9,085 nucleotides of DNA from the NCBI GenBank assembly GCA_030618505.1, contig JAUXDF010000101.1:1-9085 (forward strand). Reading direction: 5' to 3'. This DNA comes from Spongiibacteraceae bacterium. Lineage in GTDB: Bacteria; Pseudomonadota; Gammaproteobacteria; Pseudomonadales; PIVM01. This document shows positions 1-5,960 of the stretch, piece by piece. Below the pieces are notes generated by a model. That model did no database searches, was not told the DNA's origin, and was given only the letters and a program-made list of their open reading frames with translations. A program made the translations under genes and the position numbers. Each line of letters starts with the position of its first letter. Within the stretch, counting starts at the first letter, position 1.

Positions 1-714
1 AGACCTAATTGCCGCCTGATTGCCAATGCGCTGGGTACGCCTCCAGCAGACATTATAAAGCGCATTCAGGACTCCGGCCGCCTGGTTGGCGCCCTCTGCG
101 GCAAGGTAAAGCAGGCGCTAGCCCACAAAAAGGCTGGCCTGGACTTTATTATCGCTCAGGGAACAGAAGGTGGTGGCCACACCGGTGAGATCGGCTCGAT
201 GGTGCTCTGGCCACAGATCATTGACGCAGTGGGTGACACACCCGTTCTGGCTGCTGGTGGCATTGGTAGTGGCCGACAAATGCTGGCAGCCATGGCGCTG
301 GGTGCAGCAGGTGTGTGGACTGGATCATTATGGCTGGCGGTAGAGGAAGCCGAAGCCGAGCCTGCACAAAAACAGTCCTACTTTGATGCCTCCGAGGAGG
401 ATACCGTTCGCTCGCGAGCCTGGACTGGTAAACCCTGTCGCATGCTGAAAAACGAATGGACCGAAGCCTGGGCCAGCTCAGAAACACCCGACCCGCTAGG
501 GATGCCCTTGCAAGGACTGGTCAGCACCGATGCGATTAGGCGCACGCACAAATATGCTGCCGTTGGCGAATGTCAGAAGGTTGCGTTCAATCCTGTTGGC
601 CAAGTGGTTGGAATGATCAACTCGGTGGAGTCCTGCCGTGATTTAATCTTCCGGCTGTTAAGCGAGTATGTCGATGCCGTAGAACGTGTTAATGGCCTAA
701 TGCCTGAAGAATAG
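1..714 (+). CDS. Nitronate monooxygenase (2-nitropropane dioxygenase family), 5' end cut by the window
   Basis: The frame is open from base 1 to the TAG at 712-714, giving 237 residues of a protein usually about 350-370 long, so the N-terminal third is outside the window. This family of FMN-dependent TIM-barrel flavoenzymes oxidises nitronates such as propionate 3-nitronate to the aldehyde and nitrite, protecting the cell from these toxic compounds. The sequence shows the glycine-rich GTEGGGHTGE segment with the family's conserved histidine, followed by the phosphate-binding strand AAGGIGSG and the GAAGVWTGSLWL stretch typical of these barrels. The C-terminal part (PVGQVVGMINSV, then a helix ending in VERVNGL) also fits. 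There is no functional link to the copper genes downstream, from which it is separated by a terminator. The family is clear, but the substrate is not: some members are general flavin oxidases or act in lipid or polyketide pathways. The first ATG inside the fragment (199) is an internal methionine, not the start. Confidence 0.88.
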   Translation, partial: RPNCRLIANALGTPPADIIKRIQDSGRLVGALCGKVKQALAHKKAGLDFIIAQGTEGGGHTGEIGSMVLWPQIIDAVGDTPVLAAGGIGSGRQMLAAMALGAAGVWTGSLWLAVEEAEAEPAQKQSYFDASEEDTVRSRAWTGKPCRMLKNEWTEAWASSETPDPLGMPLQGLVSTDAIRRTHKYAAVGECQKVAFNPVGQVVGMINSVESCRDLIFRLLSEYVDAVERVNGLMPEE

Positions 715-726
715 CTTCTTCTCTAT

Positions 727-761
727 AGAAATCCCGAGCTCCTTTCTTACTCGGGATTTCT
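727..761. terminator. Strong intrinsic-type hairpin after the nitronate monooxygenase gene
   Basis: A perfect 12-bp stem (727-738 paired with 750-761) encloses an 11-base pyrimidine-rich loop and starts 12 bases after the stop codon. The left arm reads AGAAATCCCGAG. The GC-rich part lies near the loop and the base of the stem is A/T pairs, so the 3' arm ends GGGATTTCT. The T run is short and lies partly within the stem, so this is a somewhat atypical rho-independent terminator. Because of its symmetry it could work in both directions, but no gene ends against it from the other side. Confidence 0.75.
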
Positions 762-887
762 GAGTTCAACCTCTACCTGCTTTCAGGCCCTCGCTCAAAA
801 TGCCCTGTTAAAAAGATTGTATCCCGCCGCCCGCAAATCCATACTATACGCTCCATACACTGCTAACCTTCCGGCGTTCCTATGAGT

Positions 888-918
888 CGAACCTTAAACC
901 ATTGTTTGGGTCTACATT
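888..918 (+). promoter_or_regulatory. Candidate MerR-family (CueR-like) copper-responsive promoter
   Basis: An imperfect 21-bp dyad with ACC and GGT ends (891-911, ACCTTAAAC...GTTTGGGT) lies between a weak -35 (CGAACC, 888-893) and a -10 (TACATT, 913-918, four of six consensus bases) with a 19-bp spacer. A 19-bp spacer filled by such a dyad is the known layout of CueR-controlled copA promoters, where the regulator untwists the overlong spacer when copper binds. Only 5 of 10 symmetric positions match and the -35 is poor, so this is a suggestion supported mainly by geometry and by the gene that follows. No cueR gene lies in the window. Confidence 0.35.
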
Positions 919-969
919 TTTCATAGAGAAGCATCCGCAGGCATGACTGTAGAAAAAATTACAGGCGAT

Positions 970-975
970 GAGGAA
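970..975 (+). promoter_or_regulatory. Ribosome-binding site of copA
   Basis: GAGGAA lies 8 bases before the ATG at 984. It supports that start over the upstream ATGs at 943 and 968, neither of which is in the copA frame. Confidence 0.7.
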
Positions 976-983
976 TCAACCGC

Positions 984-3221
984 ATGGATAACACATCTCA
1001 TATTGACCTTTTAATTGAGGGTGCGGGCTGTGCCAGCTGTGTGGGGAAAATTGAATCAGCGCTTCAAAATGTCCCAGGCGTTAATACAGCAGCGATGAAT
1101 TTCCCCTTACGTACGGTATCTGTTGACGGAGTAACCACTCCCCAGGCATTAATCGAGGCGGTAGAAAACGCCGGTTATCATGCGACCCCGATCAGTTCTG
1201 ATGCCGATGCGCTGGACGAGAAAGAAAAAGCAGACCTTGCCTATTACAAACGGCTAATACGAAAAGTAATTATCGCCCTGGGCCTGGGCGTGCCACTTAT
1301 GATCTATGGCCTATTCATTGGCGAAATGACTGTATCCACCACTAACGAAAGAATCGCCTGGCTCATTGTAGGCTTACTAACTGCGGCGGTAATGTATTTT
1401 TCCGGCAAACATTTTTATGTCGGAGCCTGGAAATCCTTTCGTAATCACAATGCTAATATGGATACCTTGATTGCCTTAGGAACGGGCACAGCGTGGATTT
1501 ATTCCATGGTCGTGGTGTTCTTCCCCGACATGGTTCCGGAGATGGCACGGCATGTCTATTTTGAAGCCACGGCGATGATTATCGGTTTAATTGACCTTGG
1601 CCTGGCACTGGAGTTAAAAGCCCGCGGTCGAACCTCTCAAGCCATCAAACGTTTAATTGGCCTGCAAGCAAAAACCGCCCGAGTGCTTCGTGACCAGCAG
1701 GAAATCGACATTCCCATTGAACAGGTACTTTTGAATGATTTCGTCCGCGTGCGTCCCGGTGAAAAAGTTCCTGTCGATGGCCTTGTCACAGAAGGTCATA
1801 CCAATATTGACGAATCGATGCTCACCGGTGAGCCGATGCCCGTTGAAAAACAACAGGGCGACCCCGTGGTAGCCGGCACTTTAAACAAGTCAGGCTCGAT
1901 AATATTTAAAGCAAGCCGTGTTGGCAAAGATACCGCCTTGGCTCACATCATTAATATGGTCAAACGCGCCCAGAACTCCAAACCGCCTATTGGTCGTCTC
2001 GCCGATATCATTGCCGGCGTTTTTGTACCGGTCGTTATGATTATCTCTATACTCAGTGCAATGGTGTGGTTACAGCTCGGGCCTGATCCAGCGCTGGCAT
2101 TCGCCGTTGTTTCTGCAACCACGGTATTAATCATTGCCTGTCCCTGTGCGCTTGGGCTGGCGACACCCATGTCAGTAATGGTGGGAGTAGGTAAGGCTGC
2201 TGAGTCCGGGGTATTAATACGTAACGGCCAAGCACTGCAAACGGCTAGCAAAATTACCGCTATGGTGCTGGACAAAACCGGCACCATTACCGAGGGTTCG
2301 CCCAAAGTCACACAGATACACACCGCAGGCTCAATCAGTGAACAGGATGCTTTGCAACTGGTGGCCAGTCTGGAGACCGGATCCGAACACCCTCTCGCCC
2401 AGGCTATCGTTGATTCTGCCAACGAAAAAGGTATCACTACCCTGCCCGTCGATAATTTCGAAGCCATTGCCGGTCATGGAGTCAGCGCTAAAGTCAGCGG
2501 CCGCCAGCTATTGTTTGGCAATGAAAAATTGATGCAAGATCAGCAAATAACGCTTAGCGAGCAAGAGCTGAAAAAAGCACAGTCTTTTGCCGAGCAAGCG
2601 CAAACACCCATGTACTTTGCCCTTGATGGTGAGCTGGCAGCAATTATTGCCGTGGCCGACCCTATCAAGGAAGATTCAATCGCGGCCATCAAACGCTTAC
2701 ATCAAAATAATATTCGCGTAGTGATGTTAACCGGTGACAATCGAGCCACCGCAAAAGCGGTGGCCAATAAAGTGGGCATTACGGAGTTTTTTGCCGAAGT
2801 GTTGCCAGAAGATAAATCAGCCAAAATTGCTGAACTGCAAAGTCAGGGTGAAGTGGTTGGCATGACCGGTGATGGCATCAACGACGCCCCCGCCCTGGCT
2901 TTAGCCAATGTTGGATTTGCCATTGGCACTGGTACTGATGTCGCGATAGAAAGCGCCGATATCACTTTAATGCGTGGCTCCCTGCACGGACTGGCCGATG
3001 CCATTGCAATCAGCAAAGCGACACTGCGTAATATCAAACAAAACCTGATAGGCGCCTTTATCTACAATGCCGCTGGCATTCCCTTTGCTGCCGGTGTTTT
3101 TTATCCTCTTTTTGGCGTACTACTGAGCCCGGTGATTGCCGGTGGCGCGATGGCATTTTCGTCGCTAACCGTTGTCAGCAATGCCAATCGGCTGCGTCTG
3201 TTTAAAGCCGAGGATCACTAG
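984..3221 (+). CDS. copA: Cu(I)-exporting P1B-type ATPase CopA
   Basis: This 745-residue inner-membrane pump should use ATP to move Cu(I) out of the cytoplasm. One N-terminal heavy-metal-associated domain (about 7-70) carries the GAGCASC metal site with Cys16 and Cys19. Predicted helices follow at about 94-113, 125-142, 160-180 and 191-211. The actuator domain has TGEP at 281-284. Two further helices include the CPC transport motif (Cys386, Cys388). The ATP-binding and phosphorylation domain has DKTGT with catalytic Asp430, the His469-Pro470 pair typical of heavy-metal pumps, TGDN at 583-586 and GDGIND with Asp630 and Asp634. The last two helices contain Tyr694-Asn695 and MAFSS at 723-727, the residues that mark the Cu(I) subgroup rather than Zn/Cd/Pb or Co pumps. 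The length is normal for a one-HMA bacterial CopA and no key residue is missing. It is followed after 10 bases by the cupredoxin gene, so the two are almost certainly co-transcribed. Silver may also be a substrate, as for other members. Confidence 0.96.
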   Translation: MDNTSHIDLLIEGAGCASCVGKIESALQNVPGVNTAAMNFPLRTVSVDGVTTPQALIEAVENAGYHATPISSDADALDEKEKADLAYYKRLIRKVIIALGLGVPLMIYGLFIGEMTVSTTNERIAWLIVGLLTAAVMYFSGKHFYVGAWKSFRNHNANMDTLIALGTGTAWIYSMVVVFFPDMVPEMARHVYFEATAMIIGLIDLGLALELKARGRTSQAIKRLIGLQAKTARVLRDQQEIDIPIEQVLLNDFVRVRPGEKVPVDGLVTEGHTNIDESMLTGEPMPVEKQQGDPVVAGTLNKSGSIIFKASRVGKDTALAHIINMVKRAQNSKPPIGRLADIIAGVFVPVVMIISILSAMVWLQLGPDPALAFAVVSATTVLIIACPCALGLATPMSVMVGVGKAAESGVLIRNGQALQTASKITAMVLDKTGTITEGSPKVTQIHTAGSISEQDALQLVASLETGSEHPLAQAIVDSANEKGITTLPVDNFEAIAGHGVSAKVSGRQLLFGNEKLMQDQQITLSEQELKKAQSFAEQAQTPMYFALDGELAAIIAVADPIKEDSIAAIKRLHQNNIRVVMLTGDNRATAKAVANKVGITEFFAEVLPEDKSAKIAELQSQGEVVGMTGDGINDAPALALANVGFAIGTGTDVAIESADITLMRGSLHGLADAIAISKATLRNIKQNLIGAFIYNAAGIPFAAGVFYPLFGVLLSPVIAGGAMAFSSLTVVSNANRLRLFKAEDH

Positions 3222-3224
3222 GAG
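3220..3224 (+). promoter_or_regulatory. Ribosome-binding site of the cupredoxin gene, overlapping the copA stop codon
   Basis: AGGAG begins on the second base of the copA TAG stop (3219-3221) and ends 7 bases before the ATG at 3232. This sets the start at 3232 rather than at the ATG at 3172 inside copA, and suggests that translation of the two genes is coupled. Confidence 0.75.
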
Positions 3225-3231
3225 TAACAGT

Positions 3232-3609
3232 ATGTGGATTATCAACATTATCGGTCTCTTACTTATCGCCGGGATCATTTGGTGGTTTTGGTTATACAAA
3301 CCCAGCAATGATACAGAAAACTATACCAGCGCTGACAGTGGCGCTATTACTGTACTGGTAGAAAACGGCGTCTATCAACCAGCACTCATAAAAATACCCG
3401 TCAATCAAGCAAGCACTTTACGCTTTATCCGCAAAGATAAAACCCCCTGCGCAGAAACTGTGGTATTTGATGGCCTCGACATTAGTGCTGAACTGCCTGT
3501 CGACAAACCCGTTGATATTGTCCTAACGCCCCAAAACTCTGGCACCTTTGGCTTTACCTGTCAGATGAAAATGTACAAGGGGCAACTGCTTGTAGAGGAA
3601 CATCGCTAG
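3232..3609 (+). CDS. Membrane-anchored cupredoxin-like protein, probable copper partner of CopA
   Basis: The 125-residue product has one N-terminal hydrophobic helix (about 2-22, rich in Ile, Leu and Trp) that should anchor it in the inner membrane, a short linker, and a beta-rich domain from about residue 38. That domain matches the small cupredoxin-like family often found next to copper ATPases: Cys73 in a KTPCAE segment after RFIRKD, then GTFGFTCQMKMYKG with Cys110, Met112 and Met114. These cysteines and methionines are plausible Cu(I) ligands. No histidine lies in the core, so it is not a standard type-1 blue copper site. By position and family it probably receives copper from CopA or delivers it to periplasmic carriers; this is inference. 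The TAG stop (3607-3609) falls exactly at the edge of the palindromic repeat that follows, but the C-terminal sequence looks complete. No functional name is established for this gene. Confidence 0.85.
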   Translation: MWIINIIGLLLIAGIIWWFWLYKPSNDTENYTSADSGAITVLVENGVYQPALIKIPVNQASTLRFIRKDKTPCAETVVFDGLDISAELPVDKPVDIVLTPQNSGTFGFTCQMKMYKGQLLVEEHR

Positions 3610-3750
3610 TGCCCATCCAGAAATTAGACAAAGAGATCCTGGCCAACGCAAATTTTGCGACTTAAAGGCCTTGAAAAGGCCTAGGAGCTAGATTTGTGGT
3701 GGCCAGGAGCAGACTTAATTTTCGAAAACTTCCGGTTTCTGGTTAGGCAC
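3609..3750. repeat. Palindromic MITE-like element, copy A (degenerate)
   Basis: This 142-bp element is bounded by inverted ends: GTGCCCATCCAGAAA on the left and TTTCTGGTTAGGCAC on the right, with two mismatches between them. An internal helix (3635-3655 with 3690-3710) has two mismatches and two G-T pairs, and an inner hairpin AGGCCTT/AAGGCCT has a GAA loop. It is flanked by TA on both sides (CTAG in wider context), compatible with target duplication by a transposase that cuts at TA or CTAG. It has the same length as copy B and differs at 17 of 142 positions. It starts on the last base of the cupredoxin stop codon. It contains no transposase gene, so any movement would need an enzyme encoded elsewhere. 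Confidence 0.8.
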
Positions 3751-3756
3751 TAGCTA

Positions 3757-3898
3757 GTGCCCATCCAGAAATTAAACAAAGAGGTCATGGCCAACGCAAA
3801 TCTTGCGACTTAAAGGCCTTGAAAAGGCCTAGGAGCTAGATTTGCGTTGGCCATGACCGGACTTGATTTTCGAAAATCAGCAGTTTCTGGATGGGCAC
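3757..3898. repeat. Palindromic MITE-like element, copy B (intact symmetry)
   Basis: This second 142-bp copy lies 148 bp after copy A, with TAGCTA between them. Its ends are perfect inverted repeats; with the flanking TAGCTA and its complement the outer arms pair over 21 bp (3751-3771 with 3884-3904). A second perfect 21-bp helix lies inside (3783-3803 with 3838-3858). The centre is a 7-bp hairpin (3814-3820/3824-3830) with a GAA loop. The right-hand interior holds a separate 16-bp perfect palindrome centred on TTCGAA (3864-3879). As RNA or extruded DNA it would form a long branched stem. The family is not one I can name. MITE is the likeliest class; a structured RNA or an mRNA 3'-end element is possible. 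Confidence 0.82.
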
Positions 3899-3902
3899 TA
3901 GC

Positions 3903-4005
3903 TAAGTACATAGATTGCAAGCCGCGCCCATACAAGCAGTCGAAAGCATCGCTGGCAACAACATAAAATATAACAACGAATATACTCTAAAAAGTTGGAA
4001 TCAAA
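3903..4005 (+). other. Leader of the deacetylase gene
   Basis: These 103 bases between the repeat and the deacetylase hold no gene. The part from about 3961 is AT-rich with -10-like hexamers (TAAAAT at 3964-3969, TATACT at 3981-3986), but no -35 at a good distance was found. The ribosome-binding site is a weak GGAA (3997-4000) 5 bases before the ATG. The promoter, if here, cannot be placed with confidence. Confidence 0.4.
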
Positions 4006-5118
4006 ATGAGAAGATGTTATTTATTATTTCTTGCCTGTTTTTGTGGCCTGAGCTCGGCCGCAACAAATCCCGCCTCCCATGCGATCATTCTTCAATATCA
4101 TCATGTCAGCACAAAAACGCCCCACGCAACCAGTATTTCACCCACGCAGTTTGCTGAACATCTTCAATGGTTAGAGGATAACAATTTTCAGGTTTGGCCA
4201 TTACCGAAAATTATCTCCGCATTACAACACAGCTCTTCGGGCAATAACGCAGCCGAAATCCTGCCGGATCGTATTGTGGCAATCACCTTTGATGACGGCT
4301 ATTACAACAACTACCAGCACGCCTATCCATTGCTTAAAAAGTTTAACTATCCTTTTACCATTTTTCTAAATACCAAACCCGTTAATGATGCCTACAAAAG
4401 CCATTTAAATTGGCAGCAAATCAAAGAGATGAGCGAGAACGGTGCCACAATTGCCAACCATACAAAAACCCATCCCTATATGCTGCGACTCAGCGATAAT
4501 GAATCCGCCAAACAATGGCGCCAGCGTATGAAAGAGGAGATTAACAGCGCCGAGACCAGCATCAAACAGCACACCGGACAATCTGAAAAGCTGTTCGCCT
4601 ACCCCTACGGCGAAAGCTCCCCACAACTTAGAGAGCTGTTGACTGAGATGGGCTACACAAGCTTTGCCCAGTATTCAGGCCCAATCTCATCAGATAGCGA
4701 TTTCAGCCAATTACCGCGCTTTGCGCTGTCGGGAAATTACACCAACCTCGATAGTTTTGCGCAAAAAATGTTGACCCTTCCCCTCCCCGTCTTTGAGGCC
4801 ACAGCAATTGCGGCTATAAGCGATGGTGTGCTGCCCTATGCTGAAAAGAGGCCAGCTTTGGAATTAGTACTTGAGGCTGGCACAATCAAAGCAAAGGCGA
4901 TTAGCTGCTTTGCCAGCGGGCAAGGTGCAATGGATATTGAAGTTCTCGACAGCAACAGATTGACAATTCGTCCCCGTGACGACATCCCGGTAGGTCGTTC
5001 GCGCTACAACTGTACAGCACGTGCTGCTCGCTCTGATACTAACGAAGCAATACGCTTTCACTGGTTCTCATACCAGTGGATTCGCCTTGGCGAGCAAAAT
5101 CAGTGGCGGCATCACTAA
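4006..5118 (+). CDS. Secreted polysaccharide deacetylase (NodB/CE4 family) with extra C-terminal domain
   Basis: The 370-residue protein begins with a signal peptide (about 1-20, positively charged start then a hydrophobic core, likely cut near LSSA), so it acts in the periplasm or outside. The catalytic NodB domain (about 25-260) should remove N- or O-acetyl groups from a polysaccharide by metal-dependent hydrolysis. Visible motifs are TFDDG with Asp96 and Asp97, the metal-binding pair His152 and His156 in NHTKTH, and the FAYPYGE motif at 197-203. Residues from about 270 form a separate, probably beta-rich domain with Cys301 and Cys336, which may form a disulfide, and an aromatic end (HWFSYQWIRL). 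The substrate cannot be told from sequence; exopolysaccharide such as poly-N-acetylglucosamine, or a cell-wall glycan, are candidates. The start is supported by the signal peptide. The last 26 codons overlap the convergent glucosaminidase gene. A lipoprotein reading of the LAC segment is possible but less likely. Confidence 0.88.
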   Translation: MRRCYLLFLACFCGLSSAATNPASHAIILQYHHVSTKTPHATSISPTQFAEHLQWLEDNNFQVWPLPKIISALQHSSSGNNAAEILPDRIVAITFDDGYYNNYQHAYPLLKKFNYPFTIFLNTKPVNDAYKSHLNWQQIKEMSENGATIANHTKTHPYMLRLSDNESAKQWRQRMKEEINSAETSIKQHTGQSEKLFAYPYGESSPQLRELLTEMGYTSFAQYSGPISSDSDFSQLPRFALSGNYTNLDSFAQKMLTLPLPVFEATAIAAISDGVLPYAEKRPALELVLEAGTIKAKAISCFASGQGAMDIEVLDSNRLTIRPRDDIPVGRSRYNCTARAARSDTNEAIRFHWFSYQWIRLGEQNQWRHH

Positions 5119-5932
5119 GCTGCTCATCCCACTTGCTCAGGTCATTAATACGAATCATCGCTTTGAGTTCGTTAACATATTCCTCTCCACGCTCGGAATA
5201 ACTGGCGAGGCCATTAGCGAGCAAAGAACCCGCAATAACTTTATTCTCATCGCGCAATTGCGCGCGCAATTGTCGTAGTTGTCGGTAAGCCGCATGGGTA
5301 TTGATATTGCGAAAGTAGCTGCTGACCGAAGTTCGTACACTGTCAAACTGGGCAACTTCGTAGATTTCGCCATCCGGGCGCAAGCTGGGCACAAGACCAC
5401 AACCCTTCTTAAAACACCACTGGCCAAAGTAATTATTTCCCTCTCGAGCAAACCGGGAAGTACCCCATGCGGATTCATTAGCAGATTGGGCCAGAGCCAG
5501 GGAGGTAGGAATAATATCAACGCGAATTAGCAGCTCAGCAAACAAGGCATCGATACTAAATCTATCATCGGACAGTTTGAAGCGTGCCAGCAGTTGATCA
5601 AAGTCGAGTTGCTCATCCAATGACAGAGCACCATTACTTTCAAACGCTGCTTTCAAGCTGACCAGTTGCTGGCGTTGCTGAAGCAGCGCCATATTCTCGG
5701 CAAGTACGTGAGCGATAAGAAAGTTAAAAAACGCCTGTTTTTTATGCTTGATAGCTGCTGTGCTTTCAAAGGGTTTATTGACCTTTGGTGTTTTGATTTC
5801 ACTTTTCTGATCAACAGACTCCACTACCTCATCCACAAAATCAATCGCTACCTTTTGGCTGATCGTGGTGACATAAAGTGCGGTCAGCAAAAAAACCAAA
5901 AACAACCACACCGCAACAAAACGATACCGCAT
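5039..5932 (-). CDS. bax: Bax-type membrane-anchored glucosaminidase (GH73-like)
   Basis: This 297-residue protein has one N-terminal membrane helix (about 6-24), a charged linker, and a glucosaminidase domain from about 120 to 268 expected to cut peptidoglycan glycan strands in the periplasm. The key stretch is ANESAWGTSRFA, with Glu153 as the likely catalytic acid, followed by NNYFGQW and WCFKKGCG with Cys173 and Cys178. The segment LASYSERGEEYV near 242-253 is also typical of Bax proteins. The E. coli Bax is about 274 residues; this one has a poorly conserved tail of about 25 residues that lies in the overlap with the deacetylase gene. GGAG at 5939-5942 lies 6 bases before the ATG and supports the start. 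It follows ybbP by 28 bp on the same strand, with no terminator between, so it is probably the last gene of that operon. The domain assignment is firm; the specific role in growth, division or turnover is unknown. Confidence 0.85.
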   Translation of the reverse strand: MRYRFVAVWLFLVFLLTALYVTTISQKVAIDFVDEVVESVDQKSEIKTPKVNKPFESTAAIKHKKQAFFNFLIAHVLAENMALLQQRQQLVSLKAAFESNGALSLDEQLDFDQLLARFKLSDDRFSIDALFAELLIRVDIIPTSLALAQSANESAWGTSRFAREGNNYFGQWCFKKGCGLVPSLRPDGEIYEVAQFDSVRTSVSSYFRNINTHAAYRQLRQLRAQLRDENKVIAGSLLANGLASYSERGEEYVNELKAMIRINDLSKWDEQLSDAATDFARQGESTGMRTSESVLLR

Positions 5933-5938
5933 TCACTA

Positions 5939-5942
5939 CTCC
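5939..5942 (-). promoter_or_regulatory. Ribosome-binding site of the glucosaminidase gene
   Basis: On the minus strand GGAG (in GTGGAGTAGTG) lies 6 bases upstream of the ATG at 5932, within the 28-bp gap after the permease stop. No promoter or terminator fits in this gap. Confidence 0.65.
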
Positions 5943-5960
5943 ACTAATACAAAACCACAC

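Larger units (their letters stand above)
762..983 (+). other. Intergenic leader of the copper operon
   Basis: This stretch between the terminator and copA contains no convincing gene. It holds the candidate metal-responsive promoter at 888-918 and the copA ribosome-binding site at 970-975. A second weak sigma-70-like pair (TTGTAT at 817-822, TACTAT at 842-847, 19-bp spacing) is visible but could be chance. A short inverted repeat (CTGTA, 8 bases, TACAG; 947-964) sits between promoter and start codon. Confidence 0.5.

Noticed and set aside
947..964. CTGT...ACAG inverted repeat before copA, resembling an SOS box
   Set aside because: The spacing between CTGT and ACAG is 10 bases, whereas LexA boxes have 8, and there is no DNA-damage link to the gene.
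943..1014. A 23-codon ATG frame overlapping the start of copA, as a possible leader peptide
   Set aside because: It has no good ribosome-binding site, no metal-binding residue pattern, and runs out of frame into copA; most likely chance.
1943..2467. A 174-codon minus-strand frame inside copA
   Set aside because: It is an antisense shadow of a strongly conserved ATPase gene, and its product matches no family I recognise.
3172..3231. Longer start for the cupredoxin gene at the ATG at 3172
   Set aside because: It would add 20 residues overlapping copA and place polar residues before the membrane helix; the AGGAG before 3232 gives a better start.
3609..3898. The palindromic units as integron attC sites (GTTAGGC-like end in copy A)
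   Set aside because: The GTTAGGC-like string occurs only through mutations in copy A; copy B lacks it, there are no gene cassettes, and the ends are perfect inverted repeats as in transposable elements.
5251..5272. CGCGCAATTG repeated in a 14-bp palindrome
   Set aside because: It lies inside the glucosaminidase gene and encodes a Leu-Arg-Gln repeated segment of a helix; coding explains it.
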